Numbered from the stretch's first letter, positions 9,720 through 18,811 are shown. The stretch is DNA of 64,000 bases from Adhaeribacter arboris (GCF_003023845.1 NZ_PYFT01000001.1:4588001-4652000), one strand, 5' to 3'. Made by a program: numbers and translations. The notes: generated by a model not told the origin, from the letters alone.

Positions 9720-10106
9720 ATGCTGCTTCAACGCCTTCATCATGTGGCCATTATTTGCGCCGACTACCAACGTTCGAAACACTTTTACGTGCAGGTTTTA
9801 GGCTTATCTATTGTGCAGGAAACGTACCGCGCCGAACGCGATTCGTATAAACTGGATTTAGCCGTAGGCGATCACTACCAGATTGAGTTATTTTCTTTCC
9901 CCAACCCGCCGGCGCGGGTAAGCCAGCCGGAAGCGCGGGGATTACGGCATCTGGCTTTCGAAGTGAAGGATCTGGATGCTTGCCTGACGCACTTGGAGCG
10001 ACACCAGGTAACGTACGAGCCGGTTCGGGTGGATGCTTTAACGAACAAACGGTTTACGTTCTTCTCCGATCCGGATGGCTTGCCGCTGGAATTGTATGAA
10101 AAATAA
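9720..10106 (+). CDS. VOC family protein, YaeR/GloA2-like
   Basis: A 128-residue single-domain vicinal-oxygen-chelate protein, a typical length for YaeR-like members. The four expected metal ligands are visible: His8 (LHHVAI), Glu56 (QIELF), His77 (LRHLAFEV) and Glu124 (LELYE). The family includes glyoxalase I-like enzymes and related lyases; the precise substrate of YaeR-type proteins is not established. It starts at ATG 9720 and stands alone. Confidence 0.85.
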   Translation: MLLQRLHHVAIICADYQRSKHFYVQVLGLSIVQETYRAERDSYKLDLAVGDHYQIELFSFPNPPARVSQPEARGLRHLAFEVKDLDACLTHLERHQVTYEPVRVDALTNKRFTFFSDPDGLPLELYEK

Positions 10107-10208
10107 AAATCTAGGCATTTATTAGTATAAAATTTTCGCGTAACTTAATTTATCAACAGCGATAGTAATGCTATTCTATTGATTTTAAATCCAAGCTCTA
10201 ATTCTCCT

Positions 10209-11996
10209 ATGAAAAAGCTATTTTTTCCTTTCTTGTTCCTGGCTTTAATCTTTGGCTGTAATAAAAAAACATCAGAAACGTCAGATGCTACCAGTACTAC
10301 TGGCAACGCAAACCTGGATACCATTCTTAAAAATTATTACGAAGAGCGTTTAAAGCTTTTCCCGCTGGAAGCTACCGCCGTAGCCGATAACCGGTACAAC
10401 GACCAGTTGCCCATCGATATTTCGGTAGCGCACCGGGCTAAAGCAAAAGCCTTGTACAATAATTACCTGGCTCAACTAAATCAACTGGATACCGCTAGCT
10501 TGAAAGTCCAGGAAAAACTGAGTTACGCTATTTTTAAACGCGATATGCAAATGGCCCTGGAAGGCCTAACTTTTCCGGAACACCTGATGCCGGTAAACCA
10601 GTTCTGGGGTTTGCCGCTTACCATGGCCCAACTAGGCTCGGGGGCCAGTAACCAGCCTTTTAAAACCGTTAAAGATTACGATAATTTTTTAGGCCGGATG
10701 ACTGGTTTCCAGACTTGGGGTGATACCGCTGTTGCCAACATGCGCCGTGGCCTGGCCGCCGGCTACGTTTTACCTAAAGCTTTAACGCAAAAAGTGTTGC
10801 CCCAATTAAAAGCTTTACTGACCAACGACCCAAGCAAAAGTATTTTCTTCGACCCGATTAAAAATATTCCCAAAGATATTCCAGCGGCTGAAAAAGATCG
10901 GTTAACCAAGGCTTATACCCAAGCCATTAAAGAAAAAGTGGTGCCTACTTACAAAAAACTGCACGATTTTATGGAGCAGGAATATTTGCCAAAATCCCGC
11001 CCTACTTCCGGCATTAGCGCTATCCCCAACGGCGACAAATATTATAATTACCTGGTAAGATATTGGACTACTACCGATAAAACGCCCGACGAAATATTTA
11101 ACACGGGTCAGCAGGAAGTAAAGCGTATTCGCGCCGAAATGGAAAAAGTAAAGGAGCAGGTAGGTTTTAAAGGCGATTTACCGGCTTTCTTTAAATTTGT
11201 GCAAAACGACGCCCGCTTTAAACCTTATAAAACCGACCAGGAGGTATTGAATGCTTACCTGAACATTGAGAAGCGGATGCAGCCGCAATTAAAACAATTG
11301 TTTGGCCGCGTACCAAAATCTAAGTTTGAAGTAAGACAAACCGAGGCCTTCCGCGAAGCTTCGGCCAGTGCCGAATATAACCCGCCGGCTCCGGACGGTT
11401 CGCGGCCTGGTGTTTTTTACGTGCCGGTGCTTAACCCTAAAGACTACAACCGCACCGAAATGGAATCGTTGTTTTTGCACGAAGCCATTCCGGGTCACCA
11501 CTACCAAATATCGCTGCAATACGAAAACGAAGATTTACCCAAGTTCCGGCGTTTTGGCTGGTACGGGGCCAATGGCGAAGGCTGGGCGCTTTACACCGAA
11601 GGCTTAGGCAAAGAACTGGGCTTGTACACTGATCCGTACCAGTATTTTGGCCGTTTGAGCGGCGAAATGCACCGCGCTATCCGGTTGGTAGTAGATGCCG
11701 GCATGCACAGCAAAAACTGGACGCGCGAACAAGCCATTCAGTTCTCGAAAGAAAACGAAGCTTCCGATGAGCAAGGCATTATTGCCGAAATAGAACGCTA
11801 CATGGCTATTCCGGGACAAGCGCTTTCTTATAAAACCGGCGAGCTTAAAATACGGGAACTGCGCAACCGCTACCAACAGCAACTAGGCAGCAAGTTTAAG
11901 TTAAGTAACTTCCACGACGAAATTCTACGCGACGGCGTTATGCCCTTAGCCGTTCTCGAAACCAAAATGAACGCCTGGGCCGCCAATCAAAAATAA
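10209..11996 (+). CDS. DUF885 family lipoprotein, putative metallopeptidase
   Basis: The best start is ATG 10209 (MKKLFFPFLFLALIFGC), giving a lipobox and Cys17; an in-frame ATG at 10179 would add ten residues ahead of the signal peptide. About 595 residues. The DUF885 signature HEAIPGHH sits around residue 424 with a downstream GEGWALYTEGL motif, together resembling a zinc-peptidase HExxxGH arrangement with a downstream Glu. Enzymatic activity of the family is mostly inferred. It is predicted to act at the periplasmic side of a membrane. No operon partner is apparent. Confidence 0.85.
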   Translation: MKKLFFPFLFLALIFGCNKKTSETSDATSTTGNANLDTILKNYYEERLKLFPLEATAVADNRYNDQLPIDISVAHRAKAKALYNNYLAQLNQLDTASLKVQEKLSYAIFKRDMQMALEGLTFPEHLMPVNQFWGLPLTMAQLGSGASNQPFKTVKDYDNFLGRMTGFQTWGDTAVANMRRGLAAGYVLPKALTQKVLPQLKALLTNDPSKSIFFDPIKNIPKDIPAAEKDRLTKAYTQAIKEKVVPTYKKLHDFMEQEYLPKSRPTSGISAIPNGDKYYNYLVRYWTTTDKTPDEIFNTGQQEVKRIRAEMEKVKEQVGFKGDLPAFFKFVQNDARFKPYKTDQEVLNAYLNIEKRMQPQLKQLFGRVPKSKFEVRQTEAFREASASAEYNPPAPDGSRPGVFYVPVLNPKDYNRTEMESLFLHEAIPGHHYQISLQYENEDLPKFRRFGWYGANGEGWALYTEGLGKELGLYTDPYQYFGRLSGEMHRAIRLVVDAGMHSKNWTREQAIQFSKENEASDEQGIIAEIERYMAIPGQALSYKTGELKIRELRNRYQQQLGSKFKLSNFHDEILRDGVMPLAVLETKMNAWAANQK

Positions 11997-12521
11997 AGCA
12001 AACTCCGGCACAGAGCCTAAATAAAATATAAGTAAATTACCTGAACAAAAAGCGAAGCTGAGGCTTCGTTTTTGTTTCTAAACTTTATTTTAAGGTATTC
12101 AATTACCGTTATGCGGTAAAACCAGTAGCCAAGAATAAACGACACTCGTTTGGCTATGGAGGGCCTTTTAGCGTTCCGGTGCCGAGGAACGAGGCTTGGC
12201 GCAACGCAGTGAGCCAAGGTTCGCTAAACCGCCCGAGAGAGCCAAACCAGGCCCGCTGGCCACAAGGCAAACTGGCTACTCTTAAAACCGCATCAGCACC
12301 GTCAACTGGAGACTGGAACAGGTTCCAAAGGCAAACGATTAATTATTTCTTAAATTACCGGCATTTTGACAAATGCAATAAAACATAATTCATTAAATAC
12401 TGTCCTTTTGCACTAAACAAACCAACAAAATTGCTTTTTAGCAAGATAGAATTAAAATAAAATAAACTTATTTAAACTATATTTAACATTTTACTCCCTT
12501 TCTTACGTACCCGGTTTTAAG
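11997..12521. other. 525-bp intergenic region with repeat copy 2
   Basis: Holds the repeat at 12124-12337. The flanks are AT-rich. A small hairpin GCGAAGC-TGAG-GCTTCG followed by TTTTTGTTTC at about 12051-12078 probably terminates the DUF885 transcript. No ORF was convincing. Confidence 0.55.
12124..12337 (+). repeat. Dispersed structured repeat, copy 2
   Basis: The best-formed copy. GTTTGGCT (12148-12155) can pair with AGCCAAAC (12240-12247). Internal hairpins are GTTCC/GGAAC (12173-12190) and CTTGGC/GCCAAG (12195-12218) with loop GCAACGCAGTGA. GGGCC (12161) and GGCCC (12250) could make a crossing helix. The 3' part has CCGCATCAGCACCGTCAACT, GGAGACTGGAACAGGTTCC and GGCAAAC, matching the partial copy at 1038. 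The loop sequence resembles that of copy 1 although the stems differ. Confidence 0.75.
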
Positions 12522-13526
12522 ATGCGGCTATATCGGAAAATAAAGGTTATGCAGTTCCTTTTAAAGGACGCCTTTCGGGAGTATCGGAAAAACGATCCGT
12601 TACGATTAGGCGCTTCTACGGCTTTTTTTACTACTTTTGCGCTTCCTCCCATTTTAGTATTACTTATCAATTTTCTGGGCTTATTGTACAGCACGGACAT
12701 CATCAGTGCGCAGTTAATTGAAAAAGTGCAAAGTTTATTAGGTTACCGGAGTGGTTCCGGTCAGTTAAGTAAAATTCTGGATAATATTCAGCACATTCCG
12801 CCAAATGGCTACTATGCTACCTTGGGCATGCTGTTTTTGATTTTTGTAGCCACTACCTTGTTTATGGTAGTGAAGAGTTCGCTTAATCAGCTATGGGATG
12901 TGCATCCTTGCCCTACCGGCACTGTGCACCGGATTCTTAAAACCCGCCTGATTGCTCTGGGCCTGATTATATTTACGGGTATTCTGTTTATTATTACTTT
13001 ACTTGCCGAGTCGGCGATTAATTATTTGGGTGATACGCTATTCTACGTTTTGCCGAGCCGGGGACTTTATATAATCCGTTTAGGAAATGCCTTGATTTCG
13101 TACCTGATTGTTACGGCTTGGTTTGCGATTACTTTTAAATATTTACCCGACATCCGCATTCCCTGGCGGCCTGTTTGGGTGGGAGCGTTTTTTACGGGGC
13201 TGTTATTTACCGTGGGTAAATTATTTTTAGGCCGGTTATTGCTGCACAGTAATCTAGGCCCTATTTACGGACCCTCAGCTTCGATTTTAATTTTAATGTT
13301 GTTTGTTTTTTATTCAGCGATGCTCATGTTCTACGGGGCTTCTTTTACGAAATCGTACGCCCATTACAAAGCTTTTAAAGTTCGGCCAAAAGCTTTTGTG
13401 CGTCGTTTCCGGACTAAACACCACAAAACACCAGTAGCAAAATTACAGGCAGAACCAAAAACAGGTAAGCTGCCGGCGTATATGTCCTGGAATGGAATTA
13501 GAAAGTTAATCAGTAATTATGATTAA
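12522..13526 (+). CDS. YihY/BrkB-type inner-membrane protein
   Basis: A 334-residue polytopic membrane protein. After a short cytoplasmic start (LLKDAFREYRKNDPLRLGASTAFFTTFALPPIL) there are about six hydrophobic segments, with the typical LYKYLPDIRIPWRPVWVGA-like loop seen here as FKYLPDIRIPWRPVW. This is the YihY/virulence factor BrkB family (not RNase BN). The molecular role is unknown. Met at 12549 is an alternative start. The gene is convergent with recJ, with only 23 bp between the stops. Confidence 0.85.
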   Translation: MRLYRKIKVMQFLLKDAFREYRKNDPLRLGASTAFFTTFALPPILVLLINFLGLLYSTDIISAQLIEKVQSLLGYRSGSGQLSKILDNIQHIPPNGYYATLGMLFLIFVATTLFMVVKSSLNQLWDVHPCPTGTVHRILKTRLIALGLIIFTGILFIITLLAESAINYLGDTLFYVLPSRGLYIIRLGNALISYLIVTAWFAITFKYLPDIRIPWRPVWVGAFFTGLLFTVGKLFLGRLLLHSNLGPIYGPSASILILMLFVFYSAMLMFYGASFTKSYAHYKAFKVRPKAFVRRFRTKHHKTPVAKLQAEPKTGKLPAYMSWNGIRKLISNYD

Positions 13527-13549
13527 TAGATGTGGCTAATTCCAACGAA

Positions 13550-15259
13550 TTAACTGGCAAACCGGATGTCTTTAATGCGCAACTGCATCGAAATAACACC
13601 TCGGTAAACATTTTCTTCAATGCTATAACATACGTCAAACGGAATGCCTTTCTGAATGCGATCACAGTGGTCGGCCATGCCAAAAGCTATAGCATCCAGA
13701 GGCGTATTGCCATCTTGCGCCAATCGTAGTTTTAAATGCGTATCGCCTACTACGCGGCACGAACCAGTATCAAAAACGCACTCCGACCAAAATACCGGCG
13801 CGTGGTTGCCAGGGCCGAAAGGCTTCATTTGTTTAATAATGTTGTAGAAACTGGGCGTAATCTGGCTGAGGCTAATTTTGGCGTCAATTTCAATTTGCGG
13901 AATAAGTAATTCTTCGGTAATGGTGCGCGACACAATTTCTTCGAAGCGCTCCCGGAAAGCCGGCACGTTTTCTACCTTCATGGTTAAGCCAGCCGCGTAC
14001 ATGTGGCCCCCGTATTGCTCTAATAAATCGGCGCACTCTACAATAGCGCTATGCACATCAAAACCAGGCACCGAGCGGGCCGAGCCCATAGCTTTACCGT
14101 TAGACTGCGTTAAAATAATAGTTGGGCGGTAATATTTTTCGATGCACCGCGAAGCCACAATACCTACCACTCCCTTGTGCCAGGTTTCTTTGTATAATAC
14201 CGTCGAGTTAGACTTCCGCAGCATCGAATCCTGCTCAATCATCAGCAAAGCCTCTTTGGTAATGCTGGTATCGTAGCCCCGACGCTCTTTGTTCGATTCG
14301 TTAATAATATCGGCTTTCTGGAATGCTTCTTCTTTGGTTTCAGCGAGTAACATGTGTACCGAGCGTTTGGCGTCACCCATGCGGCCAGCGGCATTAATGC
14401 GCGGCGCAAACCCAAATACAATGCTGTTTATATCCAGTTCTTCTTTTAAACCGGCCAGTTCTTTTAAAGCTTGTAAACCCGGCCGCAGGGGCGCTCCGGA
14501 ATTAAAAACGCGTAAGCCATAATAAGCCAAAATGCGGTTCTCACCGGTAATAGGCACAATATCAGCGGCAATACTTACTACCACCAAATCCAGCAAACTA
14601 AACAAAGAGGTTGTGTCGATATCGTTTTGAATGGCAAAGGCCTGCATTAATTTAAAACCCACGCCGCAGCCCGATAATTCTTTGTACGGATAAAGACAAT
14701 CGGCCCGTTTAGGGTCGAGTACCGCTACGGCCTCCGGAATTACAGTGTCGGGTAAATGGTGGTCGCAGATAATAAAATCAATGCCTTTAGTTTTGGCGTA
14801 GCTAATTTTATCCACCGATTTAATGCCGCAGTCCAGGCTGATAATTAACGTAAAGCTGTGTTCGTAAGCCCAATCAATTCCCTGGCTGGAAACACCGTAC
14901 CCTTCGGTTTCGCGGTTTGGAATGTAAAAGTCCAGTTCTTTAATGTATTGCCGCAGGTAACTGTAAACCAAAGCTACCGAAGTAGTCCCGTCCACGTCGT
15001 AATCTCCGTAAATAAGTACTTTTTCGTTTTGGTGAATAGCTTCGTTCAGGCGATCTACCGCTTTATCCATGTCGCGGATTAAAAACGGATCGTGCAGGTC
15101 GTCGAGGGAAGGACGAAAGTAAGCTTTAGCGGTTTCAAAAGAGCACAAAGCTCGTTGACAAAGAACACTAGCCAGCGTGGGACTTATATTTAAATTTTCG
15201 GAAACTCGTTTTACGGTAACATCATCCGGCATTGGTTTATAAACCCATCTTTTCTCCAT
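13550..15259 (-). CDS. recJ: Single-stranded-DNA-specific exonuclease RecJ
   Basis: A 569-residue 5'-3' ssDNA exonuclease used in recombination and mismatch repair. The DHH-family motifs are present: IYGDYDVDGTTS (motif I), LDCG, and CDHHLPD (motif III), with the C-terminal DHHA1 region carrying GGHMYAAGLT, followed by an OB-fold domain. Length is right for RecJ. The start MEKRWVYKPMPDD is at ATG 15259. It is convergent with the YihY gene and is transcribed away from the small ORF and response regulator. Confidence 0.96.
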   Translation of the reverse strand: MEKRWVYKPMPDDVTVKRVSENLNISPTLASVLCQRALCSFETAKAYFRPSLDDLHDPFLIRDMDKAVDRLNEAIHQNEKVLIYGDYDVDGTTSVALVYSYLRQYIKELDFYIPNRETEGYGVSSQGIDWAYEHSFTLIISLDCGIKSVDKISYAKTKGIDFIICDHHLPDTVIPEAVAVLDPKRADCLYPYKELSGCGVGFKLMQAFAIQNDIDTTSLFSLLDLVVVSIAADIVPITGENRILAYYGLRVFNSGAPLRPGLQALKELAGLKEELDINSIVFGFAPRINAAGRMGDAKRSVHMLLAETKEEAFQKADIINESNKERRGYDTSITKEALLMIEQDSMLRKSNSTVLYKETWHKGVVGIVASRCIEKYYRPTIILTQSNGKAMGSARSVPGFDVHSAIVECADLLEQYGGHMYAAGLTMKVENVPAFRERFEEIVSRTITEELLIPQIEIDAKISLSQITPSFYNIIKQMKPFGPGNHAPVFWSECVFDTGSCRVVGDTHLKLRLAQDGNTPLDAIAFGMADHCDRIQKGIPFDVCYSIEENVYRGVISMQLRIKDIRFAS

Positions 15260-15390
15260 ATCACTACTGGCAACTGTGTATAACTACAAAAGTACGGATA
15301 TTAATAAAGATTTCAGATGAGAAGTTCCAAATTTGCTTCCGCTCTTTTGAAGTATTATGTAATTTTAACGAGAGTTAACGGGTAAACCTT

Positions 15391-15507
15391 TTGAAAAAGC
15401 TAAAAGAAATTTATTTCAAATACAAAGATTATATCCAGACGGACGCGCTGATGTACCTCTTCTTTATCCTGTTTATAATTATGCTGTTTATCTTCTTTCG
15501 CGATTAA
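15391..15507 (+). CDS. Small single-span membrane protein (38 aa, TTG start)
   Basis: An unlisted small frame: TTG start, LKKLKEIYFKYKDYIQTDAL, then an uninterrupted hydrophobic helix of about 16 residues (MYLFFILFIIMLFIFF) and a short polar end RD. The Lys-rich cytoplasmic side followed by one transmembrane helix is protein-like, and codon use suits the genome. It lies 131 bp upstream of recJ on the opposite strand and 81 bp before the response regulator on the same strand, so it might be part of that transcript. No family recognised; no strong ribosome binding site seen. Confidence 0.5.
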   Translation: MKKLKEIYFKYKDYIQTDALMYLFFILFIIMLFIFFRD

Positions 15508-15588
15508 GTCCTCTAGTTGGCTTCAATTTTCCTTCAGAATACAGAAGTACTTTTGAGGTGAGTTTACCCGTAAAGTGCTCCCTTACTT

Positions 15589-16266
15589 ATGAAAATATTA
15601 ATTGTAGAAGATAATCGCGAGCTTTCGGAGACGTTAGTACATTATTTAAAGCAAGAAGGCTACCTCTGCGAAACTGCCTATAATTACCAATCGGCCGAAG
15701 AGAAAATAAACATATATGCCTACGATGTAATTGTGCTGGACATTACTTTGCCCGATGGGAGTGGTCTGGAAATTTTAAAGCAATTAAAGCAAAAGCGACC
15801 CGATGAAGGCGTACTCATTATTTCGGCGAAAAATGCTTTAGACGATAAACTTACCGGCTTAAATTTAGGAGCCGACGATTACCTGACCAAGCCTTTTCAC
15901 CTGGCCGAGCTCAATGCCCGGATTCAATCGTTGCTGCGGCGCAAACGGTTTAATGGCAGCCACGAGATAACCGTCGGCGATTTGCGTTTAAATACCGCTA
16001 CCGCGCAAGTTTTTATAAACGAACACGAGATTATTTTAACCCGCAAAGAATACGAGTTGCTGTTATATTTTTTGAGCAACCGCAATCGTATTTTAAACAA
16101 AGAAGCTATTGCCGAACACCTCTGGGGGGATAATATTGATATGGCGGATTCGTTTGATTTTATTTACACGCACATTAAAAACTTACGCAAAAAAATAGCA
16201 AGTTACGGCAGTGCCAGTAACATAAAATCGGTGTACGGTATGGGATATAAATTTGTAACAGAATGA
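15589..16266 (+). CDS. OmpR/PhoB family response regulator
   Basis: A 225-residue two-component regulator. The receiver domain (1-115) has the acidic pair Glu7-Asp8, phospho-acceptor Asp51 (IVLDITLPDGSG) and the Lys in DDYLTKPF. The winged-helix effector (about 130-225) has LTRKEYELLLYFLSNRNRILNKEAIAEHLW split as usual and VYGMGYKF at the end. It overlaps the downstream histidine kinase start by 4 bp (ATGA), so the pair is translationally coupled. Target genes cannot be told from the sequence. Confidence 0.95.
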   Translation: MKILIVEDNRELSETLVHYLKQEGYLCETAYNYQSAEEKINIYAYDVIVLDITLPDGSGLEILKQLKQKRPDEGVLIISAKNALDDKLTGLNLGADDYLTKPFHLAELNARIQSLLRRKRFNGSHEITVGDLRLNTATAQVFINEHEIILTRKEYELLLYFLSNRNRILNKEAIAEHLWGDNIDMADSFDFIYTHIKNLRKKIASYGSASNIKSVYGMGYKFVTE

Positions 16267-16706
16267 GGCTGATTACCAAAACCACCTTGCTGTACCTGTT
16301 AATTACGGCCATAGTAATTGTGAGCAGCGGTTTGGTGTTGTATAATATTACCAATAATTTTATTGAGAAACGGATCCGCGATTATTTTACGTATAAGGAA
16401 ACCCGTATCACCGGTTACCTTGCTGACCCTCAAGTGGATTTAAAACGAATAAATTCATTTAAGTCACAACACGTAGAGTCCTTGTCTAATCAGAAAAAGC
16501 CGTTGCTGCAAAATTACGATCGCGATACCATTATGTTTAACGAGATGGAAGGTGAAAGACAGACTTTCCGGGCACGTACTTTAGATAAGGTGGTAAACGG
16601 ACAGCTTTACCGCGTTTCTATGTACATGTCGTTAAAAGAGTCGCAGTTGCTGTTGGGGGGATTATTACGTCGTTGTTTTACGTTTTCCTGGCCCTATTGG
16701 CTTTAA
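16263..16706 (+). pseudogene. Sensor histidine kinase, N-terminal fragment (frameshift at poly-G)
   Basis: First part of the kinase partnered with the response regulator. It has one transmembrane helix (LLYLLITAIVIVSSGLVLYNI) and an extracytoplasmic sensor region of about 110 residues. The frame goes wrong just after LLLGG at a run of six Gs (16655-16660) and stops at 16706. One extra G would give LLLGGIITSLFYVFLALLAL and join it to the next frame, restoring a 420-residue kinase. The break is either a sequencing undercall, a true mutation, or slippage-based on/off switching. Confidence 0.85.
16655..16660 (+). other. Poly-G tract at kinase frameshift
   Basis: Six consecutive Gs inside the kinase coding region. 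Seven Gs would restore the frame. See the two kinase fragments. Confidence 0.85.
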
Positions 16707-17524
16707 TGCTGTTACTGAATTATTTGTCGTCGCGGTATTTATGGCAACCCTTTAACCATACGCTGGAGCAGATTAAACATTACTCGCTCAACCAGGGCAC
16801 GGCCTTGGCCGAAGTGCCCACCACTACCAAGGAGTTTAAAGAGCTAAACAACTTATTTGCCCAAATGACCGGCCGCATTGAGCACGATTTCCGGAATATG
16901 AAGGAATTCACCGAAAATATTTCGCACGAAATTCAAACGCCGCTCGCTATTATAAAGGCAAAAATTGAAATGCTGCAAAAGTCGGAAAAGCTATCCGGCG
17001 AACAGGCTAAAACCATTGGCGCCATTTACCGGGCTACTTCTCACTTATCTAAGTTAAGCCGGACCTTGGGATTAATCAGTAAAATTGAAAACCAGGAATT
17101 TACCAACCGCGAAAAGCTGGATTTAAAGATCTTTCTGGAACCCTTACTTTTTAATTTCAAAGAATTAGCCGAGTTAAAGCAGGTTAAAATTAATTTTAAG
17201 GCTGTCGAAGATGCCTTTATTACCATTGATCCGTATCTTTTAGACGTGCTGCTGAGTAATCTGGTAAAGAATGCGTTAAGCCACAACTACGAAAAAGGCG
17301 AGATTTTAGTTTGTTTACAGCCGCAGCAACTCACCATTTGCAACACCGGTCCCGTGCTCGATTTTCCGGAATGCGAAATTTTCAACCGTTTCCGGCGCAA
17401 CGGGCAAAATTCTTCTTCGTTGGGCTTAGGCTTAGCCATTGTTAAGAAAATCTGCTACTTAAATAACCTGGATATTTCTTATTCTTACCAGGAGCCGTTT
17501 CATTGCTTTATTCTACAATTTTAA
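16673..17524 (+). pseudogene. Sensor histidine kinase, C-terminal fragment (catalytic part)
   Basis: Continues the kinase in the next frame: second transmembrane helix (YVFLALLALMLLLNYLSS), a HAMP-like linker, the H-box FTENISHEIQTPLAI with the phospho-accepting His, the N-box LLSNLVKNALSHN, and the G2-box SLGLGLAIVKKI. The ATPase domain is somewhat shortened around the G1 region (ICNTGPVLDFPECEIFNRF). All catalytic boxes are intact, so selection was recent or is still acting. The Met at 16673 is merely the first ATG in frame and probably not a genuine start. Confidence 0.88.
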
Positions 17525-17640
17525 ATATTACTTGGCCAACCTTCGCCAATTCCGACGAGCAACGGTAGAGTGAGAAAATGGTCCATTAGCAAAGTAAATC
17601 CGGCATTTAGAATTAGCCGTAGTACTGAATTAAAAAGTAT

Positions 17641-18144
17641 ATGTTTTTTCCCAGTTCCGAGGGGTCTGCCTTAGGCCTGTTAATTCAAACTTTACCGCAA
17701 GTAGGTAATCTTACCTGGATCGGCATTCGTCCGGCGCGTTCGGCTCCGCTGCAAACCGTAGATACCGTAGTGGCTTTAACCGAGCAAGGTTTAGCCGGCG
17801 ACCATTATAGTGGTAAAGCCGGCAGCAAGCGGCAAGTAACGCTTATACAAGCGGAGCACATAATGACCGTTGCTTCTATGCTGCACCGTAGGGAGTTAGA
17901 TCCGGGTTTGCTCCGCCGGAATTTGGTGGTGCAAGGCATTAATTTACTGGCTTTAAAAGATAGGCAGTTCTGGGTAGGCGAAGTTTTACTCGAAATGACG
18001 GGCTTGTGCCATCCGTGTTCGCGCATGGAAACCAACCTGGGGCCAGGTGGGTATAATGCCATGCGGGGGCACGGGGGAATTACCGCCCGCATTCTGCAAG
18101 GAGGCCGCCTGAATTTAGGCGATGCCGTAAAGATTCAGGTTTAA
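17641..18144 (+). CDS. MOSC domain-containing protein
   Basis: A 167-residue single MOSC domain (molybdenum cofactor sulfurase C-terminal, YiiM-like). Visible motifs are GLAGDHYSGKAGSKRQVTLI near residues 50-70, LLRRNLVVQGINL, and the conserved Cys region GLCHPCSRME, the proposed sulfur carrier, followed by GHGGITARIL. Small MOSC proteins in bacteria are linked to handling of molybdenum cofactor-bound sulfur or detoxifying N-hydroxylated bases; the specific role here is unknown. The N-terminal 20 residues are poorly conserved, so the start may be further in. Confidence 0.85.
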   Translation: MFFPSSEGSALGLLIQTLPQVGNLTWIGIRPARSAPLQTVDTVVALTEQGLAGDHYSGKAGSKRQVTLIQAEHIMTVASMLHRRELDPGLLRRNLVVQGINLLALKDRQFWVGEVLLEMTGLCHPCSRMETNLGPGGYNAMRGHGGITARILQGGRLNLGDAVKIQV

Positions 18145-18199
18145 AATTTACTAATAGCAGTTTTTTAAAGAAAGTATAAATATGTTTCACTTAAAAAAA

Positions 18200-18235
18200 T
18201 AAAGCCCCGGTTTATTATAACCGGGGCTTCTGTCT
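18200..18235. terminator. Bidirectional terminator between MOSC and DUF2911 genes
   Basis: AAGCCCCGG (18202-18210) and CCGGGGCTT (18221-18229) form a perfect 9-bp stem with a 10-base AT loop, with A-run before and T-rich after. It lies between convergent genes and can serve both. Confidence 0.85.
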
Positions 18236-18256
18236 TTATTACTAATGTTTAATACC

Positions 18257-18805
18257 TTATGCCGCTGCGTCGTTGGTTTTAACGCGGAAAGATACTTGCG
18301 CATTTTCCCATTTCATGGTAACCATGCCGGCATTTTTACCTTTTGGCGTAATTTCAAATTTCAGGCGCTCGGTCAATTCTTTGCTGGTCATCGGTTTTAC
18401 TTTAACGCGTAAAGCATCCTGCGCCTGGTCGTATTTAAAAGCTCCCCATTGTTCAGCGGTTTTATTAAAAATTACGGTCCACTCGGTTTGGTTCGGAATA
18501 GTGAACAAGGCGTAGGTGCCGGCTTTCAGAGCTTGGCCTTCAATCACTACATCTTTATCGAAGGTGATAGTTGTAGCCTCGTTCGCACCGGTGCGCCATA
18601 CTTTGCCATACGGCTCTTTTTCGCCAAATATTTTCCGGCCTTTTACCGAAGGAGAACTATAGTTAATGGTAACCTGGGTAGTACCAATTTTACCCGACGC
18701 AGTAGCCGGCGGACTCACCCGTTGGGCCTTATCTTGCTGGGCAAAAGCCAGCGTAGTAATAGCTAAAAATAAACCAAGTAACAGGCTTGCTCTTAATTGT
18801 TTCAT
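18257..18805 (-). CDS. DUF2911 family exported protein
   Basis: About 182 residues from MKQLRASLLLGLFLAITTLAFAQ (ATG 18805; ATG at 18811 adds two residues). The signal peptide ends at FAQ. The mature part has the DUF2911 pattern: ITINYSSPSVKGRKIFG-like block seen as VTINYSSPSVKGRKIFG, then PYGKVWRTGANEATTITF and AGTYALFTIP. DUF2911 proteins are widespread in Bacteroidota and of unknown function, and are predicted to be periplasmic. It is monocistronic. Confidence 0.88.
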   Translation of the reverse strand: MKQLRASLLLGLFLAITTLAFAQQDKAQRVSPPATASGKIGTTQVTINYSSPSVKGRKIFGEKEPYGKVWRTGANEATTITFDKDVVIEGQALKAGTYALFTIPNQTEWTVIFNKTAEQWGAFKYDQAQDALRVKVKPMTSKELTERLKFEITPKGKNAGMVTMKWENAQVSFRVKTNDAAA

Positions 18806-18811
18806 TAACAT

